From Mxb001 sp049431945 (lineage in GTDB: Bacteria > Actinomycetota > Actinomycetes > S36-B12), in assembly GCA_049431945.1 (NCBI GenBank), contig JBMTDJ010000003.1, positions 4,823 to 68,822 of the forward strand: DNA of 64,000 nucleotides, in the 5' to 3' direction. Shown one piece after another: positions 43,594-51,163 of this stretch. Numbering within the stretch: the stretch's first letter is position 1; the number at the start of each line of letters is the position of its first letter. The notes beneath the pieces are model-generated. The model was not told the DNA's origin and made no database searches. It was given only the letters and a program-made list of their open reading frames with translations. The position numbers were made by a program, and so were the translations under genes.

Positions 43594-44054
43594 TCGCTGA
43601 ACTCCGCGATGGATGCCATCGCCGCTTTGAGGGGCTCGGGGATCGCGCACGCAAGGCCCGTCGCCCTGTCGACATACACGTGCACCCAGTGAGCCACGGC
43701 GGCGGCAGGGGCGTCGGCTGAGGGGTGGCCGCCCTCGAAGACCCCGAGTGCATAGGTGACGCTTGACCGGCCCAGACGTTCGATCCTGAAGCCGATCGTG
43801 ATGGGACCGGGGAATGACACTGGCCGGAGGAACCTGCACCCTGATTCGGCCACGACACCTATGGCTTCCATCTGCTCGAAGGGAACCGCGAGGTGCTCGG
43901 AAATCCAAGAGTTGATGGCGGCATCGAAGTAGGCGTAGTACACCGCGTTGTTGACATGCCCGTACATGTCGTTGTCTGCCCAGCGTGTAGTGACCAGGTG
44001 TCTCACCGGAAAATCGCGAAGTACCGCGCCCTCAACCGCCGCCATGGGCCCCAT
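43590..44054 (-). CDS. Acyl-CoA thioesterase (hotdog fold, 4HBT-like)
   Basis: Single hotdog-domain protein, about 154 residues. RWADNDMYGHVNNAVYYAYFDAA contains the catalytic Asp and the HVNN helix cap of the 4-hydroxybenzoyl-CoA thioesterase class; FLRPVSFPGPITIGFRIERLG follows. Several starts are possible (GTG 44072, ATG 44054, ATG 44045); the middle one has GAGGA upstream. It is coupled to the alcohol dehydrogenase, suggesting they act in one acyl or aldehyde pathway. Confidence 0.82.
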   Translation of the reverse strand: MGPMAAVEGAVLRDFPVRHLVTTRWADNDMYGHVNNAVYYAYFDAAINSWISEHLAVPFEQMEAIGVVAESGCRFLRPVSFPGPITIGFRIERLGRSSVTYALGVFEGGHPSADAPAAAVAHWVHVYVDRATGLACAIPEPLKAAMASIAEFSE

Positions 44055-44119
44055 TGTGATGCGGTCCTCCACTGGATGTCACGAGCCTGCACCTCGCCGC
44101 GCCCAACTCCGCGGTTCTG

Positions 44120-44959
44120 TCAGGCCTTGACCTTGACGGCGCCCACGAGTTGCTGCTCGGTGAAGCCTCCCTCGATGACGCCCTGAGTCGCGTAGCGGTA
44201 CAGAACCACGGAGAACACGCCGCGGATGGCGGTGAGCACGAGTCCGGCAATGACGAGCACGACGAGCCCGACGACGGCGAGCGGCACGCCTACGGCCCAC
44301 GCGCCGATCGTGGACAGCACGACTCCGCCGGCGAGGGCCAGGATCGCCGGAAGGACTGCGACGAGACCGATGAGTCCCCCGATGCGTACGCCGCCGGAGA
44401 GCTGCGTACCCCAGCGCTGCTTGAAGGTCGAGGCCGACTTCTTGATGGCGTCGATCATGCCGAGATCGTCCAGCATCATCGCGGGCATCACGAAGAAGGT
44501 GATGAGCTGCCACATCACGTCGGCCGCTGCCGCCAAGACGTTGCGGAAGATCACCGACACGATGCCGCCGCTGTTGTTGCCGCGCAGCGCCGCGATAAGG
44601 GCACCAACGACCGCACTCACGAAGGCCCATCGAGCAAGACGCCCCAGGCGCCCCATCGCCGTGCCGAGGCCGTGACCGAGGGAGGACTCACCGCCCTCGA
44701 GCTCGGCTGCCGCGCTCACGGTGAGGCCAGCCTGCACGATCGAGTTGACCAAGGCGAGGAGGTACACACCGACGGCGACGAGCGCCCAGCCGATCCAGTT
44801 CTGGTTGCTCGCGATGAAGAGGACCCCGGGTACGACCACGACGAACGGGATTACGGCAAGGGCGATGCCCACCACGGGGTACGCGAGCAGGTAGCGGTTG
44901 TCCTTGAGGACAGCCCAGGACTGTCGAGTGAGCGCGCGGCTGTCCGACCAGGAGCCCAT
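44120..44959 (-). CDS. DUF6159-like membrane protein
   Basis: Integral membrane protein of 279 residues with about six hydrophobic segments. It begins MGSWSDSRALTRQSWAVLKDNRYLLAYPVVG, and PAMMLDDLGMIDAIKKSASTFKQRWGTQLSG is a conserved cytoplasmic loop typical of this family of unknown function. It follows the GlsB-type gene after two bases. No catalytic residues are evident. Confidence 0.78.
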   Translation of the reverse strand: MGSWSDSRALTRQSWAVLKDNRYLLAYPVVGIALAVIPFVVVVPGVLFIASNQNWIGWALVAVGVYLLALVNSIVQAGLTVSAAAELEGGESSLGHGLGTAMGRLGRLARWAFVSAVVGALIAALRGNNSGGIVSVIFRNVLAAAADVMWQLITFFVMPAMMLDDLGMIDAIKKSASTFKQRWGTQLSGGVRIGGLIGLVAVLPAILALAGGVVLSTIGAWAVGVPLAVVGLVVLVIAGLVLTAIRGVFSVVLYRYATQGVIEGGFTEQQLVGAVKVKA

Positions 44960-44961
44960 GA

Positions 44962-45228
44962 CTACGCAGAACTCTTGCGGAAGAGCGCTGCCACGATCGC
45001 CACGAGGACGGTGGCCACGAGGATCTGGATGATGAGCGTGAGCCAGCTGAATCCCCACACCTGGCCGAAGAACTGCACGCCGATCCACGTGCCGATCGCC
45101 GCGCCGACGATGCCGCAGATGATCGTCATGAGGCACCCGATCGGCTGCATGCTCGGCACGAGGAGCCGAGCGATGACGCCGATAACGATGCCCACGCCCA
45201 GGATGCTGAAGAAGCCCGTCATTTCCAT
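44962..45228 (-). CDS. GlsB/YeaQ/YmgE-type small membrane protein
   Basis: 88 residues with three helices: GIVIGVIARLLVPSMQPIG, MTIICGIVGAAIGTWIGVQFFG and a longer third helix ending in FRKSSA. The GxIAR and GxxGAxxG patterns are those of transglycosylase-associated stress proteins; despite the name no enzyme activity is known. It pairs with the DUF6159-like gene downstream. Confidence 0.82.
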   Translation of the reverse strand: MEMTGFFSILGVGIVIGVIARLLVPSMQPIGCLMTIICGIVGAAIGTWIGVQFFGQVWGFSWLTLIIQILVATVLVAIVAALFRKSSA

Positions 45229-45268
45229 GGGGGGACTATGGCATGCCAGCGGCCGCTCGCGCCTGACT

Positions 45269-46273
45269 TCAGGGCGTGTCGCCCAGCCGCGATAGCGCCA
45301 CGATGCGTGAGAGGGCTCGCCTGTACTTCTTGCGGTACCCGCCGCGGAGCATCTCCTCTGAGAAGATCCGGTCCACCGGGACGCCGGAGGCTCGGACGGG
45401 GATGTCGCGGTCGTACAGCCGGTCCACGAGAACGACAGTGCGCAGAGCCTCTACCTGGTCGGTAAGGGTGTGAACATCGGTGAAGTAGGCGGCATCGACA
45501 CCGTCGACCAGCGCGGAGTACTTGGACGGGTGGACCCTCCCCAGGTGCCTCTGGAGATCGCGCCAATCATCGACGACAGCCCCACCATCGGCAGCCGCCA
45601 ATCGCGCAATCGCGTCCTCGTCCAGCGGATCGGGAGCGACCGGAGCTCCTCGGTGCCGGTAGTCCTCGCCTTCGATGCGAATGACATCGAAGTGCGCCGA
45701 CAGCCCCTGGATCTCGCGCAGGAAATCCTCCGCCGCGAACCGCTCCTCGCCCAGCCTCTCCGGCAGGGTGTTGGAGGTGGCCGCCAACTTCACGCCACCC
45801 TCGACCAGCCGGCCCAGCAGGGTCGACATGAGGACGGTGTCGCCGGGATCGTCGAGTTCGAACTCATCGATGCAGACGAGTCGGAATGCAGACAGCCGCT
45901 CGACGGCCTGGGCGAATCCGAGGGCCCCGACCAGGTTCGTGTACTCGACGAAGGTGCCGTAGGCGCGCGGCTCGGGGGCGACGTGCCATAGGGAAGCGAG
46001 GAGGTGGGTCTTGCCCACGCCGAAGCCTCCATCGAGATAGACCCCGGCGCGCTGCTCCGGTGCCGCCGCTTTGCGCCACCGGCGCGCTGGACGCTCACCT
46101 AGGCGCGAAGCGAATGCCTCGAGCGCTGCTACCGCAGCAGCCTGCGTCGGCTCGGCCGGATCGGGTCGATACGTGGAGAAGCGCACCTCCACGAAGTGAG
46201 GTGGCGGCACGAGGTCCGCGAGCAGTCGGTCGACCGGGACCTGCGGGTTGCGGTCCACGAGGCGTCCGGGCAC
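45269..46273 (-). CDS. zapE: AFG1/ZapE-type ATPase
   Basis: P-loop ATPase of the AFG1/ZapE family, 334 residues from the chosen GTG. GVYLDGGFGVGKTHLLASLW is Walker A with the family's typical GxGxGKTHL, LVCIDEFELDDPGD is Walker B, and AATSNTLPERLGEERF is the sensor region. In E. coli ZapE acts at the division ring and in yeast AFG1 on mitochondrial proteins; the role in actinobacteria is not settled. TAGCAT seven bases before the GTG supports this start as leaderless. Divergent from the DNA ligase gene. Confidence 0.87.
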   Translation of the reverse strand: MPGRLVDRNPQVPVDRLLADLVPPPHFVEVRFSTYRPDPAEPTQAAAVAALEAFASRLGERPARRWRKAAAPEQRAGVYLDGGFGVGKTHLLASLWHVAPEPRAYGTFVEYTNLVGALGFAQAVERLSAFRLVCIDEFELDDPGDTVLMSTLLGRLVEGGVKLAATSNTLPERLGEERFAAEDFLREIQGLSAHFDVIRIEGEDYRHRGAPVAPDPLDEDAIARLAAADGGAVVDDWRDLQRHLGRVHPSKYSALVDGVDAAYFTDVHTLTDQVEALRTVVLVDRLYDRDIPVRASGVPVDRIFSEEMLRGGYRKKYRRALSRIVALSRLGDTP

Positions 46274-46280
46274 CTGCCGG

Positions 46281-46286
46281 ATGCTA
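46281..46286 (-). promoter_or_regulatory. -10 box for a leaderless zapE transcript
   Basis: TAGCAT (TANNNT) on the minus strand, then seven bases, then GTG at 46273. No Shine-Dalgarno is present, so transcription probably begins at the start codon. The -35 region is poor. Confidence 0.45.
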
Positions 46287-46316
46287 CGCGGCGAGCAGCC
46301 GTGCCACCATCCGTGC

Positions 46317-47396
46317 ATGTCGACTCACCTGGATCTCCCGGTGGAGCCCCCTGTCGCACCGATGCTCGCCGCACCCGGGGGCGACACGGTACCGACGGAT
46401 CCCGACCTCGCATTCGAGCCCAAGTGGGATGGCTTCCGGGCGATCGTCTTCCGCTCCGCAGATCGGGTCGTCATCCAGGGCCGTGGCGGCGACGACCTTG
46501 CCTATGCCTTCCCCGAGGTGGTTGATGCCATACGCCGCGAACTCCCCGACCGCGTCGTGGTCGATGGGGAACTGATCGTGATTCAGGACGGACGACTGGA
46601 ATTCAGCGTGCTGGGTTCGCGTCTGCGACCCCGCACCGACGCACGCACCATCCAGCGGCTCGCGGATCAGCATCCGGCAACCCTCGTCGTATTCGATCTG
46701 CTCGCACTGGGCGATGACGTATTCATGGATCGCCCCTATGCCCAACGCCGGGACTCGCTTGAGGCCCTGGTGTCGACGGAAGCCGCGATCCGCATCACGC
46801 CGATGACCCGTGACCGCACCATCGCCGCGCGTTGGTTTGAAGAGTTCGAGGGTGGGGGCCTCGATGGTCTCATCGTCAAGGATGTCGACTCGACGTACCA
46901 GCCGGGCAAGCGGGTCATGCGCAAGATCAAACATCGGCGCACGCTGGACGCTGTCGTAGCCGGTTGGCGACCGCACGCCAAAGAGCCCGATCAGGTCGCA
47001 TCCTTGCTGCTCGGCCTCTACGACGACGAGGGTCGACTCCACCACATCGGCGCGGCCTCAGGGCTGTCGGCGGCGCTGCGGCGTGAACTCACCGAGGACC
47101 TGCGCCCCTTGCTTCTCGACGGGGATGCGGTGCACCCGTGGCGCGATGAGACTTCCACGGCCCGGCGACCGGGCGGCGCGAATCGGTGGAACCGCGGCCG
47201 CGAGCAGACCTGGCACGCGCTTCGGCCCGATCGCGTCGCCGAAGTGACCTACGACCAGTTCGAGGGTGATCGCCTGCGACACGTGGCGGCCTGGCAGCGC
47301 TGGCGCCCCGATCGATCCCCGCAGTCGTGCACCTACGCCCAGGCTCCCGAATTGGAGGCCATTGACGTGGACGCGGTCCTGCACGGTGAATTCTGA
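46317..47396 (+). CDS. ligC: ATP-dependent DNA ligase, LigC type
   Basis: Two-domain ATP-dependent ligase of 359 residues. Lys36 in FEPKWDGFRA is the adenylated lysine; VDGELIVIQ (motif III), GGLDGLIVKD (motif IV) and MRKIKHRRTLDAVVAG (motif V) follow, then an OB fold. Size and lack of polymerase or nuclease domains fit LigC rather than LigD or LigB. In mycobacteria ligC neighbours a primase-polymerase gene; here such a gene lies 2.4 kb away at 49758-50801. Starts at ATG 46317; the longer frame overlaps zapE. Confidence 0.88.
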   Translation: MSTHLDLPVEPPVAPMLAAPGGDTVPTDPDLAFEPKWDGFRAIVFRSADRVVIQGRGGDDLAYAFPEVVDAIRRELPDRVVVDGELIVIQDGRLEFSVLGSRLRPRTDARTIQRLADQHPATLVVFDLLALGDDVFMDRPYAQRRDSLEALVSTEAAIRITPMTRDRTIAARWFEEFEGGGLDGLIVKDVDSTYQPGKRVMRKIKHRRTLDAVVAGWRPHAKEPDQVASLLLGLYDDEGRLHHIGAASGLSAALRRELTEDLRPLLLDGDAVHPWRDETSTARRPGGANRWNRGREQTWHALRPDRVAEVTYDQFEGDRLRHVAAWQRWRPDRSPQSCTYAQAPELEAIDVDAVLHGEF

Positions 47397-47527
47397 GGAT
47401 CGCCTCGGGATTGTCAGGATCCTGTGAGGAACTCCTGGGAAGGCCCTTGCAGACGTGCAATCGAACCTGTGGGCGTGTGAGCCTGGGGGCAGCGATGCGA
47501 TCCGCGCATCCGGGGAGGAGTCCCACC

Positions 47528-48226
47528 ATGGGAACCAAGCGCACTCTCGCTGCGACAGCGGCCGTATTGCTCATCGGCACCGGGGCCGTCGCTGCTTCGG
47601 CGACCGCCGCCCAGGCCCGCCCGGGGCAGCATCCCGGCAAGGGTCCGGGAATCGGCATTGGCCAGGGTGTCGGCCAGGGCCTTAAGGAAGGCAAGGGCCT
47701 GGTCAAGGATCGATGGCTTGAGCGCCGCGTCGATCGCACGGTGACGGACGAGGCCAAGACAGCACTGAAGACCGCGCTCGCCTCCGCCAAGGCGGCCCTT
47801 CGCGACGCCATCGATGTCGCCGGCGACGATAAGGCGGCGCGCGAGGCTGCGCGCGCCGATTTTGCCGATGCCGTGGCAGCAGCTGTTCTGGCCTTTGATG
47901 CCGCGACGCTGCCGGCAGACGAGCTGGACGCGGTGACGGACTACCGCGGTGCAATGGCTGACGCGACGGAGACTCTCCGGGCCTCGGTGTCGGCCGCCCA
48001 CACGACGTTCAAGAGTGCGACGGCCGAGGCGCAGGCCGCACTCAAGGAGGCCCTCGCAGCATCGACATCGCGCGATGAGCGCCGCGCCGCCTGGGAGGCT
48101 TACCGTACGGCCATCGAGCCGGCCCGTGAGGCCCAGAAGTCCGCGGTCAAGGCCGCGGCAGACACCTTCCGCACTTCCGTAGAGACCGCTCGGGACGCTC
48201 TGGAAGCGGCACTTCCCTCCAGCTAG
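47528..48226 (+). CDS. Secreted alanine-rich helical protein
   Basis: 232 residues. A clear signal peptide (1-29, MGTKRTLAATAAVLLIGTG...) ends at TAAQA, then a Gly/Pro-rich stretch (PGQHPGKGPGIGIGQG) and from about 65 to the end an almost uninterrupted run of Ala/Lys/Glu/Asp helices with repeated phrases such as DEAKTALKTALASAKAALRD and FKSATAEAQAALKEAL. No cysteines and no known domain. GGGGAGGAG precedes the ATG. It could be an extracellular coiled coil; I do not recognise it. Confidence 0.75.
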   Translation: MGTKRTLAATAAVLLIGTGAVAASATAAQARPGQHPGKGPGIGIGQGVGQGLKEGKGLVKDRWLERRVDRTVTDEAKTALKTALASAKAALRDAIDVAGDDKAAREAARADFADAVAAAVLAFDAATLPADELDAVTDYRGAMADATETLRASVSAAHTTFKSATAEAQAALKEALAASTSRDERRAAWEAYRTAIEPAREAQKSAVKAAADTFRTSVETARDALEAALPSS

Positions 48227-48238
48227 ACCGTCAGCGTT

Positions 48239-48254
48239 CTGTCCCGAGGGACAG
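48239..48254 (+). terminator. Short hairpin after the secreted protein gene
   Basis: CTGTCC-CGAG-GGACAG, a 6-bp stem with a stable four-base loop, begins 13 bases after the stop codon. There is no T-run, so termination is only likely, as usual for high-GC actinobacteria. Confidence 0.35.
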
Positions 48255-48270
48255 GGCCGTGGCTGATCGT

Positions 48271-48310
48271 CTCCCGTGCGTGGGACGATTCCCCCCACCA
48301 CGCACGGGAG
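48271..48310 (+). promoter_or_regulatory. Perfect 13-bp hairpin covering the aldehyde dehydrogenase ribosome site
   Basis: CTCCCGTGCGTGG at 48271-48283 and its exact reverse complement at 48298-48310 are 14 bases apart. The right arm ends in GGGAG, the Shine-Dalgarno of the gene that starts at 48318. Folded RNA would hide the ribosome site. As DNA it could equally be an operator. Confidence 0.7.
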
Positions 48311-48317
48311 GTCAGTC

Positions 48318-49754
48318 ATGGATTTCTACGGACACATCATCGCCAATGAGGAAATCCCCTCCCTCGATGGCGCGACGATGGCCGACGTCGACCCCTACAC
48401 CCGTGAGCCGTGGGCATCCATCGCCTGCGGCAGCAAGGCCGATGCTGACCGCGCCATCGCCGCGGCGCGCGACGCCTTCGATCACGGCCCGTGGCCGCGC
48501 ATGGGCTACGAGAAGCGCCAGCAACTCATGCACCGCCTGGCGGATCTCATGGAAGAGCACACGGACGAGCTCGCCATGGCCGACACACGAGACATGGGCA
48601 AGCCGATCACCCAGTCGCGACACGACGTCGCGCGCTCCATCCTGAACGTCCGTTTCTTCGCCGATCACGCGCGCATGTCGGCGGCCGAGACCTTGCCTAT
48701 GGACACCGGACACCACGCCTACACCCGCTGGGAGCCTGTGGGCGTCGTCGCCGCGATCTCACCGTGGAACTTCCCACTGATGCTCGGCACCTGGAAGGTC
48801 ATGCCCGCGCTCGCGTGGGGCAACACCGTCGTGTGGAAGCCGGCGGAGGACACCCCCGTGTCAGCGACCATCGTCGGACGCCTCGCCATCGAGGCCGGCT
48901 TCCCACCCGGGGTCCTCAACATCGTGCACGGCTACGGCCCTGATTCGGCTGGCTCAGCACTCACCGAGAGCCCCGACGTGGATCGCATCACGTTCACAGG
49001 CGAATCCGGCACCGGCAAGGTCATCAGCGCGGTCGCTGCCCGCAACCTCACCCCGGTCAGCCTCGAGCTCGGGGGCAAGGGCGCCAACATCATCTTCGAC
49101 GACGCCGACCTCGACAACGCGGTGCACTGGGCGATCGAGGCGATCTTCCGCAACGCGGGGCAGGTGTGCCTCGCCGGCAGCCGGCTCTACGTCCAGCGCG
49201 GGATCTACGAGGACTTCCTCGTGCGCTACAAGGCTGCGGCCGAGGCGCTGATGATGGGCGATCCGAAGGATCCGGCAACGCAGTTCTCTGCCGCGCTCGC
49301 GAGCCACGAGCACTTCAGCAAGGTCGAGGGCTACCTCGGCGCCGAGGCGCTCGGCGGCGGACGCATCCTCACCGGCGGTATCGGCGACGGATGGAGCGTC
49401 AAGCCGACCATCATCACGGACGCGCCCGGTGATGCGCGTGTGGTGAAGGAGGAGATCTTCGGTCCGGTGACGGTGGCCACCCCGTTCGACACCGAGGAGG
49501 AGGCACTCGCCCTCGCCAATGACACGCGCTACGGCCTCAACGCCATGGTCTTCACCGAGAACCTCTCCCGGGCTCACCGCATGGCGGCGAAACTCAATGC
49601 CGGCACGGTGTGGATCAACTGCTTCTTCATCCGCGATCTGCGCCTGCCCTTCGGCGGTGTCGGCGACTCGGGCGTCGGCCGCGAAGGGGGCAACTTCAGC
49701 CGGGAGTTCATGACCGAGCCCAAGGCCGTGGTCATGCAGATCGACCCCGTGTAG
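48318..49754 (+). CDS. NAD(P)-dependent aldehyde dehydrogenase
   Basis: 478 residues with all aldehyde dehydrogenase hallmarks: SPWNFPLMLGTWK, FTGESGTGKVI, the catalytic Glu in LELGGKGANI, the nucleophile Cys in NAGQVCLAGSRLYV, and EEIFGPVT. It resembles semialdehyde dehydrogenases of aromatic degradation (DmpC/HpaE group) and betaine aldehyde dehydrogenases; substrate not certain. The ATG at 48318 follows GGGAGG, which lies in the right arm of a 13-bp hairpin. It converges on the primase-polymerase gene with three bases between. Confidence 0.92.
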   Translation: MDFYGHIIANEEIPSLDGATMADVDPYTREPWASIACGSKADADRAIAAARDAFDHGPWPRMGYEKRQQLMHRLADLMEEHTDELAMADTRDMGKPITQSRHDVARSILNVRFFADHARMSAAETLPMDTGHHAYTRWEPVGVVAAISPWNFPLMLGTWKVMPALAWGNTVVWKPAEDTPVSATIVGRLAIEAGFPPGVLNIVHGYGPDSAGSALTESPDVDRITFTGESGTGKVISAVAARNLTPVSLELGGKGANIIFDDADLDNAVHWAIEAIFRNAGQVCLAGSRLYVQRGIYEDFLVRYKAAAEALMMGDPKDPATQFSAALASHEHFSKVEGYLGAEALGGGRILTGGIGDGWSVKPTIITDAPGDARVVKEEIFGPVTVATPFDTEEEALALANDTRYGLNAMVFTENLSRAHRMAAKLNAGTVWINCFFIRDLRLPFGGVGDSGVGREGGNFSREFMTEPKAVVMQIDPV

Positions 49755-49757
49755 GCG

Positions 49758-50801
49758 CTAGTCCCTGCGCGCTCGGCTCGGCTGCACTCTCGGTGGCTCG
49801 CCCGGCATTTTCGGGTAGTCCGGCGGGAATGGCATCTCGCCGAGTCCGCGCTCCTCGACGTCGACCCGCCACATCTCCAACAGTGGCGCGATGTCAAAGG
49901 GCTCGTCGCCCAGGGTCGCCCAGGCGTTGCCCGACTGTGCCAGGTGGGCCGGCGCCGAGCGCAGCGTGAACGCCGCGGGATCGGTCTGGTGAAGTTCATC
50001 CCACGTCACCGGCATCGAGACAGGTGCGCCCGGGCGCGCGCGCACCGACCATGCCGACGCCATCGTGCGATCGCGAGCCATCTGGTTGTAGTCGACGAAG
50101 ACGCGCTCACCTCGCTCTTCCTTCCACCAGGCGGTGGTCACGAGCTCGGGATGGCGCCGCTCGAGCGTCCGACCCACAGCGATCGCGGCGTGACGCACAT
50201 CGAGGAACTCCCATCGGGGCTCGATGGCGACGAAGACGTGGACTCCGCGTCCGCCGCTCGTCTTGACGTAGGGCACGGCCCCCACATCAACGAGCAGATC
50301 GCGAAGCACCTCCGCGACGACCACGGCATCGCTGAAGGCGCGGCCTTCGTGTGGATCGAGATCGAATCTCAACTCGTCGGGTCGATCGACGTCACTGCGG
50401 CGCACCGGCCACGGGTGGAAGGTCACGCATCCGAGATTGGCGGCCCAGACGAGCGTCTCCACATTGTCCGGGCAGACCTGCACTCCGGTACGCCCGGACG
50501 GGAAGGTGATCGACACCGAGCCGACGTAGTCGGGAGTCCCCTTGGGTAGGTGCTTGTTGTAGAAGCTCTCGCCGTATTCGCCATCGATGAGCACCCCATC
50601 GGGCCAACGCTGGAGCGTGGTCGGCCTTCCTCCTACCGCCTTCAGCAGCGCTCCCGACACGTCCGCGTAGTACGTCGCGAGATCGAGCTTGGTGATGAGG
50701 GAGTCGCCGTCGCACCACATGGGCTTGTCCGGGCTCGAGACACGTACGGACCGATCACCGACGGGGACCTCCACGGGGCCGCCGTATCGCGAGCTCGCCA
50801 C
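49758..50801 (-). CDS. LigD-type primase-polymerase (Prim-PolC-like)
   Basis: Archaeo-eukaryotic primase superfamily polymerase domain as a stand-alone 347-residue protein. LRFDLDPHEG gives the metal-binding aspartates, VKTSGGRGVHVFV the SGGRGxH nucleotide motif, and VFVDYNQMARDRTMASAWSVRA the family signature. In mycobacteria this protein partners LigC in gap-filling repair, with ribonucleotide preference; that role is family knowledge. No Ku gene is in the window. Confidence 0.9.
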   Translation of the reverse strand: MASSRYGGPVEVPVGDRSVRVSSPDKPMWCDGDSLITKLDLATYYADVSGALLKAVGGRPTTLQRWPDGVLIDGEYGESFYNKHLPKGTPDYVGSVSITFPSGRTGVQVCPDNVETLVWAANLGCVTFHPWPVRRSDVDRPDELRFDLDPHEGRAFSDAVVVAEVLRDLLVDVGAVPYVKTSGGRGVHVFVAIEPRWEFLDVRHAAIAVGRTLERRHPELVTTAWWKEERGERVFVDYNQMARDRTMASAWSVRARPGAPVSMPVTWDELHQTDPAAFTLRSAPAHLAQSGNAWATLGDEPFDIAPLLEMWRVDVEERGLGEMPFPPDYPKMPGEPPRVQPSRARRD

Positions 50802-50820
50802 GGTCTCAACCTAGTGCCCC

Positions 50821-50846
50821 ATGCGACGACGGGCCGTCGCTCGCAT
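50821..50846. other. Imperfect inverted repeat between divergent genes
   Basis: ATGCGACGACG-GGC-CGTCGCTCGCAT pairs 11 bases with a single bulged C. It lies between the primase-polymerase gene (minus) and the small membrane protein gene (plus), just upstream of the latter's -10 box, so it could be an operator. Confidence 0.4.
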
Positions 50847-50862
50847 CGGCGGGCCGGATCGC

Positions 50863-50868
50863 TAGGGT
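50863..50868 (+). promoter_or_regulatory. -10 box for a leaderless transcript
   Basis: TAGGGT (TANNNT), six bases, then GTG at 50875. The start codon would be at or next to the first transcribed base, and no Shine-Dalgarno is present. Confidence 0.5.
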
Positions 50869-50874
50869 TCTCCC

Positions 50875-51162
50875 GTGTCTGTCACGGTCATCGTCTTCCT
50901 GATCCTCGGCGCCTTCTTGATCCTGTTCGGGGTCGCCTTTGCCCTCTACGGCATGTCCAGTGAGAAGGCCTACTGGTTCCAGCGCGACCCCAAGGGCAAC
51001 CCCTCTCGTGAGGCGACGCCGTTCCACAGGGTCTACACGCACGCCTTCGCCATCGCCGTGAGCGACGAGCGCGCCCCGTTGCGCATCGCGGCCATTGGCG
51101 TGGTGCTCGTCTATCTCGGCATCGTCAGCCTGCTGCTCTCCGTCGTCTTCGCCATCGTGTGA
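50875..51162 (+). CDS. Small two-helix membrane protein
   Basis: 95 residues with helices at about 3-26 and 68-94 and a hydrophilic middle (SSEKAYWFQRDPKGNPSREATPFHRVYTH). I do not recognise the family. The GTG start is preceded by a -10 box rather than a ribosome site, consistent with leaderless translation. It ends just before the YihY-type gene and may be co-transcribed with it. Confidence 0.65.
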   Translation: MSVTVIVFLILGAFLILFGVAFALYGMSSEKAYWFQRDPKGNPSREATPFHRVYTHAFAIAVSDERAPLRIAAIGVVLVYLGIVSLLLSVVFAIV

Positions 51163-51163
51163 C

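Noticed and set aside
47397..47527. GGAAC followed by a CGT-like element upstream of the secreted helical protein, considered as an ECF sigma promoter.
   Set aside because: Spacing and -10 match are too loose to support a call.
48276..48317. Upstream in-frame start for the aldehyde dehydrogenase.
   Set aside because: It lies inside the 13-bp inverted repeat, and the ATG at 48318 has the proper ribosome site and homologous N-terminus.
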